A stretch of DNA of 5,480 nucleotides, from the NCBI GenBank assembly GCA_018821745.1, contig JAHJLU010000427.1:1-5480 (forward strand). The letters run 5' to 3'. Below, piece by piece: positions 1 to 5,480 of the stretch (position 1 is the first letter of the stretch; every line of letters begins with the position of its first letter). The notes beneath the pieces were generated by a model. The model did not search any database, was not told the origin of the DNA, and saw only the letters and a program-made list of their open reading frames with translations. This DNA comes from Myxococcota bacterium. GTDB lineage: Bacteria; Myxococcota_A; Polyangia; HGW-17. Position numbers and translations under genes: made by a program.

Positions 1-1241
1 AACTCAACACGGGATGCCGCATCGGGAATGAACACCGCCTGGGCACCCTTTACATTGAACCGTTTTGGCATTTTATCGAATCGGTAAGAGAGCTTCGCGA
101 CAACACTCGCCTTGTGTTTTTCAACCTCTTTGACGAAGAATGCGGCATGACTGGTGCCGTAGCTTTTGTCGGGATAAATGACCGCAAAACGGGTAATGCC
201 CAGGGCCAGCCCGGTCTGGACCAGCGAGGAGGTGATCTGTTCCCGTGTGAGCTGTCCAAAGTAAACGGAACCCTGGAAGTGGGTCAGCGGCAGCGGTGTC
301 CCGACGCTCAGGAAGGGAATCGATGACTTTATCCCCAGAAGCGCCGTAGCCGAGGGAGCATCAGGGGGTAATAACACTGCGATGGGTTTGTCTGTGGTCT
401 CAACGGTCTCCCGAAAAAGCTTGAGGCTTTGTGTGGGAGATGACTGCGTGTCGTGCACGAGCAGTTCCATGGCAGGCCAGTTGGATCGTGCGGCCATGAG
501 CGCCAGCAGCATTTGCTTGCCCAGAGAACGGTATTTTCCGGTAAGGGGCAAGAGCGCCGAAATGCGCCACGGATAGGCATCGGGGAATGGGGATGTGAAT
601 GTTTTGCTTTTGAGGTAGCCATCGAAGGCAGTTGATTCTTCGAGTGTAAGGGTGCCCTTGGCAAAAAGCTGGTCCATTTTTTTCTGGGCCAGGATTCGAA
701 ATGCGATAAATGAACCAAAGAGCTTGTAATCAGTGGTGGGAGCGATCCGCAGGTAAGCAATCGCCCACTCTTCCAGCTTTTTCACTGCCGCTGGTTGTGC
801 AACAATTGGATAGAGAAGGTCCGCCAGCATGAGCTTCCCGAGATGATGACACAGTTGGAGATTCAGGGTATCGTAGAGCCCGCCGATCCGCTGTTGTGCT
901 GTGGTCAGGGGAGGTGGTGTCAGAAATGGAAAGGATCCGGTTTTGCTGGCTATAATCCTCAGAATAACTTTTTGTGAGTGTTTGAGTGTGCCCAGGGATG
1001 CCTTTGCGTCAGTGAGTTTGCCGTTGCACAGGTAATGGCCTGATAGAAGAGCGAGCGCAGAACCCCTGTGGGAGCTTTTCTTTGCCAGCGAAGGTTTTAA
1101 GATCTTCAGCGCGGTGTTTTCTTGTCCCACAGCCAGATGGGCTGCTGCTTTTTTCAGGGTTTCCCAGGAGTCTGCAGGAGCTGTATCGCCAGATGGAGTC
1201 GCTGGTGTAGCGGCAAGAAGTAAGGACAATATCAAGAACAT
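1..1241 (-). CDS. LpoA/LppC-like periplasmic protein (TPR-like region plus type I periplasmic-binding fold), 3' end beyond window
   Basis: The frame is open for 413 codons from ATG at 1241 to the left edge, with no stop, so the C-terminus is missing. An in-frame TGA lies two codons upstream (1247-1245), so this ATG is the earliest possible start; a GGGG core sits 6 bases before it. Residues 1-11 (MFLILSLLLAA) form a hydrophobic signal-like segment with no basic residue. The first Cys is C72, so there is no lipobox. Residues 26-85 look like TPR-type helical hairpins, and helical sequence continues to about 215. From W225 a type I periplasmic-binding fold begins: ISALLPLTGKYRSLGK at 227-242, the typical YPDKSYG at 356-362, and AVFIPDAAS at 402-410. 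This order matches LpoA-type activators of peptidoglycan synthases and also branched-chain amino-acid-type receptors. The fold is fairly certain; the role is inferred. It starts 11 bases after tyrS, probably in the same transcript. Confidence 0.82.
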   Translation of the reverse strand, partial: MFLILSLLLAATPATPSGDTAPADSWETLKKAAAHLAVGQENTALKILKPSLAKKSSHRGSALALLSGHYLCNGKLTDAKASLGTLKHSQKVILRIIASKTGSFPFLTPPPLTTAQQRIGGLYDTLNLQLCHHLGKLMLADLLYPIVAQPAAVKKLEEWAIAYLRIAPTTDYKLFGSFIAFRILAQKKMDQLFAKGTLTLEESTAFDGYLKSKTFTSPFPDAYPWRISALLPLTGKYRSLGKQMLLALMAARSNWPAMELLVHDTQSSPTQSLKLFRETVETTDKPIAVLLPPDAPSATALLGIKSSIPFLSVGTPLPLTHFQGSVYFGQLTREQITSSLVQTGLALGITRFAVIYPDKSYGTSHAAFFVKEVEKHKASVVAKLSYRFDKMPKRFNVKGAQAVFIPDAASRVE

Positions 1242-1252
1242 CGGTCACCCCG
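1242..1252 (-). promoter_or_regulatory. Ribosome binding site of the LpoA-like gene in the tyrS-downstream spacer
   Basis: The 11-base spacer reads CGGGGTGACCG on the minus strand, between the tyrS TGA and the next ATG. The GGGG core ends 6 bases before ATG, a normal Shine-Dalgarno distance. There is no room for a promoter or terminator, which supports cotranscription with tyrS and perhaps translational coupling. Confidence 0.5.
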
Positions 1253-2533
1253 TCAGGTAGTTTTAATAAGCATGTAACGTTTTTTTCCCGCCCGAAAAAC
1301 CATAAACCTCCCCGCCAGGAGAGTAGCAGGGGTGAGAACCATTTCCTGATCCTGTTCCTGCTGATTGTTCACATAAAACCCGCCCTGTTTTATCAGGCGC
1401 CGGGCTTCACCCTTTGATGCGACAAATCCGGAATCGGCCAGGAGGGTTAGCAGAGGGATGCCTGCCTCAAGGGCGCTGAGTTCAATGGAGTGGGAGGGAA
1501 CATCTTCGAAGCACTCTGCAAGCTCCCGGGCGGATAAAGAGGACAGATCACCTCCAAAGAGCGCTTTTGAGGCGTTCAGCGCCGCCGTGAGTCCCTCTTC
1601 ACCGTGAACCATGCGGGTCAGTTCTTCTGCGAGCTTCTTCGCCGGTATTCGTGCCCCAGGCTGTTCAATGAGTGCCTTCTCCAGAAGCGAAATCTCCTCC
1701 ATGGGAAGGAATGTGAAGTTTTTTAACAGTTTTATGACATCCGCGTCTTCGGTGCGAACCCAGAACTGGTAAAACTGATAGGGGGAGGTGCGGTCGGCGT
1801 CGAGCCAGACAGTCCCTGCCTCGGTCTTTCCGAACTTTGTACCGCTTGCGGTTGTGAGCAGGGGGATAGTGATTCCATGGGCCCCCTGGCCTTCCATGCG
1901 GCGGATGAGGTCAATCCCCGTGGTGATATTTCCCCACTGATCACTGCCTCCCATCTGCAATGTGCAGCCCTCGGAACGGAAAAGATGCAAATAATCATAG
2001 CTCTGAAGCAGCATGTAACTGAACTCGGTGTAAGAAATCCCCTGTTCACGGTTGCTCAGGCGATTCTTCACAGACTCCTTGGCGATCATGGAGTTGACAC
2101 TGAAGAATTTCCCGATATCCCTCAGAAACTCGATATACCCCATTTTGCTGAGCCAGTCATAGTTATTGACGACCTTGGCATCAGTGGGTCCGTCGCCCAT
2201 GCGGAGGAAACCGGCGAGCTGCTTCTCAATCCCAGCCACATTCGCTTTGAGGGACTCCTCATCAAGGAGCTTTCGTTCCGCCGATTTGCCCGATGGATCG
2301 CCGATCATGCCAGTCCCGCCCCCAACCACGGCGATGGGTCTGTGTCCATGGTTTTGCAGGCGTACCATCAGGAGGATCTGAAGAAGCGAACCCACGTGGA
2401 GGCTGTCTGCCGTGGGATCAAATCCGATATAAAAGGAAACGGGAGTCCCATCGCCCAGGTGTTCCAGTAGTTTTTCTTCGTCGGTGGATGCGTAAAAGAG
2501 CTCTCTCTCTTTTAATTCTTCAATGAAATTCAT
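1253..2533 (-). CDS. tyrS: Tyrosyl-tRNA synthetase (tyrosine--tRNA ligase), E. coli TyrS type
   Basis: This cytoplasmic class I aminoacyl-tRNA synthetase charges tRNA-Tyr with tyrosine using ATP. From the ATG at 2533 it has 426 residues, close to the 424 of E. coli TyrS, and aligns with it from end to end by eye. Visible landmarks: FYIGFDPTADSLHVGSL at 34-50, with the HIGH-type signature HVGS at 46-49; the GGGTGMIGDPSG loop at 71-82; the tyrosine-pocket residues Y173, Q177 and D180; QMGGSDQWGN at 193-202; and KFGKT at 233-237 in place of KMSKS, as in the E. coli enzyme. An S4-type RNA-binding domain covers about 358-421. The frame is also open from a TTG at 2557 (8 more residues). I prefer the ATG because the N-terminus then matches the family; a weak GGAA lies 7 bases upstream of it. 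All catalytic motifs are intact and there is no frameshift. Confidence 0.97.
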   Translation of the reverse strand: MNFIEELKERELFYASTDEEKLLEHLGDGTPVSFYIGFDPTADSLHVGSLLQILLMVRLQNHGHRPIAVVGGGTGMIGDPSGKSAERKLLDEESLKANVAGIEKQLAGFLRMGDGPTDAKVVNNYDWLSKMGYIEFLRDIGKFFSVNSMIAKESVKNRLSNREQGISYTEFSYMLLQSYDYLHLFRSEGCTLQMGGSDQWGNITTGIDLIRRMEGQGAHGITIPLLTTASGTKFGKTEAGTVWLDADRTSPYQFYQFWVRTEDADVIKLLKNFTFLPMEEISLLEKALIEQPGARIPAKKLAEELTRMVHGEEGLTAALNASKALFGGDLSSLSARELAECFEDVPSHSIELSALEAGIPLLTLLADSGFVASKGEARRLIKQGGFYVNNQQEQDQEMVLTPATLLAGRFMVFRAGKKRYMLIKTT

Positions 2534-2641
2534 AATCTGGTTCCGATTGGGAGACAAGCGCCTCCATGGTTTAAATGGTGAGATCCAAGATGGAAGACCT
2601 CCCTCGATAAACTATTTTGGGAGGTTTGAAAAGTGGGGAAT
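2534..2641 (-). promoter_or_regulatory. Spacer and leader before tyrS, possible RNA structure, no clear promoter
   Basis: These 108 bases separate the AAA-TPR stop codon (TAG, 2644-2642) from the tyrS ATG. In mRNA sense it carries, in order, ACCTCCC (2625-2619), GGGAGGT (2603-2597), GGAGG (2565-2561) and CTCCC (2553-2549). Neighbouring segments can pair (7 bp, then 4 bp), and other pairings (first with third, second with fourth) are also possible. I saw no convincing -35/-10 pair and no T-run after the main stem, so neither a tyrS promoter nor a classical terminator can be called. It is too short for a typical T-box leader and I saw no T-box conserved sequence. Confidence 0.35.
2597..2625 (-). 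repeat. 7-bp perfect inverted repeat, candidate hairpin
   Basis: ACCTCCC and GGGAGGT are perfect inverted copies separated by a 15-base A/T-rich loop, 17 bases after the stop codon of the AAA-TPR gene. The loop is large and the downstream sequence (CTTCCATCTTGG in mRNA sense) is not a U-tract, so it is a poor intrinsic terminator. It might protect the 3' end of the upstream message or take part in a tyrS leader structure. A 7-bp match could occur by chance in a region of this size. Confidence 0.35.
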
Positions 2642-5480
2642 CTACACTTCCTGGGAATCGATGGCGCTCAGGAGTTTCTTGACGCCCTCGAGTTCTTTCA
2701 TGCCCAGGCGACCAAAAATTTCTTTTGCTTCTCTAAGCTGCACCACAGCAGTTACATCATCGCCTGCTTCAACAAGAAATTCCGCGTATTTTTTCAAGGC
2801 CAACGCGATTTCCCGCTCCAGGTTGAGCATCCTGAACAGATCAACACCCTGGACAAAGTGAATCTTCGCCTCTTCGATCTGTGCCGGGTCATCGGAATTG
2901 AACACCGTGGAAGAGAGCACTTCGCCGATGGTGATGGAGGCCCTGGCCTTGAACTCGATAATGTCGAGGTCGCGGGCAATGTTCAGGGACTCCTGCGCAT
3001 ATTGAAGTGCCTCTTCGGGCTTACCGAGCTTCTGGAGCACCAGACTCAGGTTACGCTTTGCATCAAAGAGCACCCTCTTCTCGTGCATCTCTTCCGCCAG
3101 CTCAATGGCACGGAGCAGCTTGCTGTTGGCCTCTGAGTAGCGCCCCAGCCTGAAGAGTGCCTCGCCAATATTGTTCTGGAACTTGCTCTCCATGGGGTAG
3201 TACCCGATGTTCTGGGAGATGATGAGGCCCTTGTTCCACTCGGTAATGGCCTCTTCCAGTTTGCCCTGGTGGAACGCCAGGATACCCAGAGAGTTTGTGG
3301 CCTTGCAGACGATGGTGTCGTCGCCAAGGCCCGTGGAAATTTGCAGCGCCTCAAAGAAACAACTGGCGGCTTCGTTGAACAGCCCCCGATCCATCTCAAT
3401 ATCACCGATATTCAGCAGTGCTACGGCGATGGAGCGGGAGTCACCAAGGCTTCGGCGGATTTCCAGGGCCTCTGCGCAGTAGTTCATCGCCTCATCGTTT
3501 TCACCGAGTGTATGCAGTACCTGACCGATATCGTCTTTGGAGCCGGCGACTCCGCGCTTGTCGCTGGCCTCCTCGAAGAGACTCAGTCCACGTTTGAGGT
3601 ATTCCAGCGCCAGCGAGAGCTGCCCCTGGTTTCGGTACAGCCGCCCCATTTTGTTGAAGGCAACCCCCGCTTTTGCCCTTGAGGCATTCAGCCAGGAGAG
3701 ACGCAGCATTTTCTCGTAGCAACTCAGCGCACGCTCAAACATGCCTTTGATTTCATATACATTACCCAGGTCGTGCCATAGCAGAATGCGCCGTGAGGTG
3801 TTGGCCGGGTTCTGAATGGAGAGGGCCTGGATGAACAGCCGAATCGCCTTGTCGTTGTGGAAAGCGCGTTTCGCCTGTTCTGCGGCGCTCTTGTAGTTTT
3901 CCACCGCCTTTTCCGTGATGCCGGCGTTTTCATAGTGCCGCCCAACCTCTTCCATGAGCTCGGGTGTAGCGTTGTAAAGATGGAGGGTCAGCCATTCAGC
4001 TACCTGGAAATGGAACAGTTTCCGCTCTGGGGCCTGGATGGCGTCGTAGACGAGGTTCCAGATGGGGGGATACTTGAACCGGTACTGGATCTCGCCGGAC
4101 AGCATGCTCTGGTTCATCGGCTCGATGAAACCCCGTTGAATATGACGTTCCAGGCTGTTTTGCACCATGTTGACCGTGTAGTTGCCGGAGCGCTTCATGG
4201 CATCGATGGAGGGGCCGTCCGGATCCCTCTTCAAATCGTCGGCATAGAGGGCTCTGCGAACCAGCGCGATGACGCCGTCCTGCCAGAACACCTCTCCGAA
4301 GGTAGCCGCGCGATTGAGAATATCGCGATCCCCATGGGGGAGGAGATGGATCCGGGAACTGAGGATCCCCTCGATGGTCCGCGGGATATCGGTTGTCGCC
4401 AGCCTGGAGAGGACCACCCTCCACGCTGCATCCTTGGAATGATCAATAATTCCCGACTCCATGAGGAACCGTGCCAGCTCTTCGATGGTTCTCGGATTAC
4501 GATCGATACTCTCCTCAATGTGTCCCTGCAGGGATTTGGGTATCTTCTCCAGTTTTGGCAACAGCTGCTGGAACAGGTGCATGGCCGCTTCCGCCTGCAG
4601 GGGGGGGAGCTTCATGCGGAAGGTGGCATACTCCCCGTTGGACCACTGGGAGTAACGTTCGAAAAGGATATCCCTTCCCCCCGTGAGGATCATGATGGGG
4701 AGGTGCATCATGCCTGCGGCCAGGTAATGGATCAGGTTGACCGTCTCGGGTTCGGCACGGTCCACCGTGTCGATGATAAAGAGAAGCCCCTTCTGTTCCG
4801 CGATGGCTGTAAAAAGCCGTCGGATCCCGATGAACATGCGCAGCTCCATCTGGGAGGGGTTTCTGAGCAGCGGCTCGATAATGGGACTCGCCTCCATGTC
4901 GTACCCCAGGAACTGGGCCAGAAGATGGGACGTCTCCAGGAGCTTGGATTCAGATAAAAAGGTGCCGATCTTTTCCCTGATCTGCTCGATGGCTTTATTG
5001 GCTGAGGTCTGGGCGAGGTTAATGCCGAAGAAGGAGGCGAATGCCTGCTTGAATCCACGGAATGGCATGGAGCTGGACCCGCCCGCTTCACCCCTCATGA
5101 CCGTGACCTTGAGTTCTGCCTCGGCTTTCAGGCCGAACTCTTCGATGAGACGGGATTTGCCGATCCCCACGGGACCGTATACCGTGACAAATGAGAGCCG
5201 ACGGTTCTGAATAACCCGCTTCATCTCCTCGTCGAGCCTGGCGAGATCATCTTCACGGCCCACAAAAAGTTGCGGGCTGTTAATGGATTTAATCCCCGAC
5301 GGGGTGGCGTTGAAGGGGAGCTCGTCATCGTCTTCTTCAGATCCCGTCGTGGGTTCTGACGCTACAACATCCTTTCCCAGGGCCCGGGCGCTGGCTTCGT
5401 CGGAGGTGCCCGTGTTGCCCGTGGAACCCAGAACAGCGGAATACTGGTATCCGCATATATTGCAAACTTCACTTTTTTCG
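2642..5480 (-). CDS. STAND/AAA_16-type ATPase with C-terminal TPR array, 5' end beyond window
   Basis: The frame is open from the right edge (first whole codon at 5479) to TAG, giving 945 visible residues; the start is outside. The GTG at 5263 is internal, inside the conserved LFVGRE motif at 71-76 that opens the ATPase domain. Numbered from the edge: C6 and C9 (VCNICGY) look like one knuckle of a zinc ribbon; 20-66 is a low-complexity linker with an acidic run (EEDDDE, 48-53); Walker A is GPVGIGKS at 102-109; Walker B is LLFIIDTVDRAEP at 232-244. Helical and winged-helix-like sequence follows, ending near RKLFHFQVAEWL (486-497). About ten TPRs occupy 506-926 with a period near 40 residues, such as LLNIGDIEMDRGLFNEAASCFFEAL. 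The family uses ATP-driven switching or assembly, with TPRs as the sensing or partner surface. No kinase, cyclase or DNA-binding output domain is visible, so its function is unknown. It is probably cytoplasmic and first in this run of genes. Confidence 0.9.
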   Translation of the reverse strand, partial: EKSEVCNICGYQYSAVLGSTGNTGTSDEASARALGKDVVASEPTTGSEEDDDELPFNATPSGIKSINSPQLFVGREDDLARLDEEMKRVIQNRRLSFVTVYGPVGIGKSRLIEEFGLKAEAELKVTVMRGEAGGSSSMPFRGFKQAFASFFGINLAQTSANKAIEQIREKIGTFLSESKLLETSHLLAQFLGYDMEASPIIEPLLRNPSQMELRMFIGIRRLFTAIAEQKGLLFIIDTVDRAEPETVNLIHYLAAGMMHLPIMILTGGRDILFERYSQWSNGEYATFRMKLPPLQAEAAMHLFQQLLPKLEKIPKSLQGHIEESIDRNPRTIEELARFLMESGIIDHSKDAAWRVVLSRLATTDIPRTIEGILSSRIHLLPHGDRDILNRAATFGEVFWQDGVIALVRRALYADDLKRDPDGPSIDAMKRSGNYTVNMVQNSLERHIQRGFIEPMNQSMLSGEIQYRFKYPPIWNLVYDAIQAPERKLFHFQVAEWLTLHLYNATPELMEEVGRHYENAGITEKAVENYKSAAEQAKRAFHNDKAIRLFIQALSIQNPANTSRRILLWHDLGNVYEIKGMFERALSCYEKMLRLSWLNASRAKAGVAFNKMGRLYRNQGQLSLALEYLKRGLSLFEEASDKRGVAGSKDDIGQVLHTLGENDEAMNYCAEALEIRRSLGDSRSIAVALLNIGDIEMDRGLFNEAASCFFEALQISTGLGDDTIVCKATNSLGILAFHQGKLEEAITEWNKGLIISQNIGYYPMESKFQNNIGEALFRLGRYSEANSKLLRAIELAEEMHEKRVLFDAKRNLSLVLQKLGKPEEALQYAQESLNIARDLDIIEFKARASITIGEVLSSTVFNSDDPAQIEEAKIHFVQGVDLFRMLNLEREIALALKKYAEFLVEAGDDVTAVVQLREAKEIFGRLGMKELEGVKKLLSAIDSQEV

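Noticed and set aside
329..760. 143-codon minus-strand frame
   Set aside because: It overlaps the LpoA-like gene on the same strand in another frame. Its Pro/Ser/His-rich composition is typical of an out-of-frame reading, while the other frame gives a sensible periplasmic-binding fold.
663..782. 10-bp inverted repeat AAAAAGCTGG / CCAGCTTTTT, 100 bases apart
   Set aside because: Both arms are coding (KKLE and DQLF) within the LpoA-like gene. Ten-base inverted matches are expected by chance several times in a window of this size.
1009..1248. 79-codon minus-strand frame starting with GTG just after tyrS
   Set aside because: It overlaps the start of the LpoA-like gene in another frame. The ATG at 1241 gives a signal segment and a 413-codon frame, whereas this frame stops early and resembles no family.
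1877..2470. 197-codon open frame on the plus strand opposite tyrS
   Set aside because: It lies entirely antisense to the catalytic part of a well-conserved tyrS and has no recognisable motif or ribosome binding site.
2597..2625. Intrinsic terminator after the AAA-TPR gene
   Set aside because: The stem is only 7 bp with a 15-base loop and no U-run follows, so it does not meet the usual terminator pattern.
2534..2641. T-box leader for tyrS
   Set aside because: The spacer is too short for a usual T-box, no T-box conserved sequence was seen, and the likely host is Gram-negative.
3857..4957. 366-codon open frame on the plus strand opposite the ATPase domain
   Set aside because: It is fully antisense to a frame with clear Walker A, Walker B and TPR motifs. 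Its translation shows no recognisable domain, and long antisense frames are common opposite GC-rich genes.

Overview
The window (5480 bases, moderately GC-rich) holds three protein genes. All are on the minus strand and are read from right to left in the order signalling ATPase, tyrosyl-tRNA synthetase, periplasmic-type protein. The first and last run off the window edges, so only tyrS is complete. The genes are close together (108 bases, then 11 bases) and there is no convincing internal promoter or terminator, so a single operon is likely.

Layout. (1) 2642-5480: the 3' part of a large protein. It has a CxxC zinc knuckle at the edge, an acidic linker, a STAND/AAA_16-type P-loop ATPase and about ten tetratricopeptide repeats. 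(2) 2534-2641: a 108-base spacer with a 7-bp inverted repeat and alternating GGAGG-like and CCTCC-like segments ahead of tyrS. (3) 1253-2533: tyrS, a complete E. coli-type TyrS of 426 residues. (4) 1-1241: an uninterrupted frame of 413 codons that enters the spacer after tyrS with ATG and has no stop before the left edge. It encodes a signal peptide, a helical TPR-like region and the start of a type I periplasmic-binding fold, an order like that of the LpoA/LppC penicillin-binding-protein activators.

Organism. The TyrS type, the LpoA-like envelope protein and the large AAA-TPR regulator suggest a Gram-negative bacterium. A deltaproteobacterial lineage in the broad sense (Desulfobacterota or Myxococcota) is my best guess, by inference only. 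No mobile element, CRISPR array, tRNA or rRNA was seen.

How the genes might work together: tyrS is housekeeping, the left gene probably acts in the periplasm or envelope, and the right gene probably senses or scaffolds in the cytoplasm. Nothing in the sequence ties the three into one pathway beyond co-orientation and spacing. I see no clear new system. The points most worth a second look are the effector-less AAA-TPR protein with an altered Walker B motif, the LpoA-like protein without a lipobox, and the possible RNA switch before tyrS.
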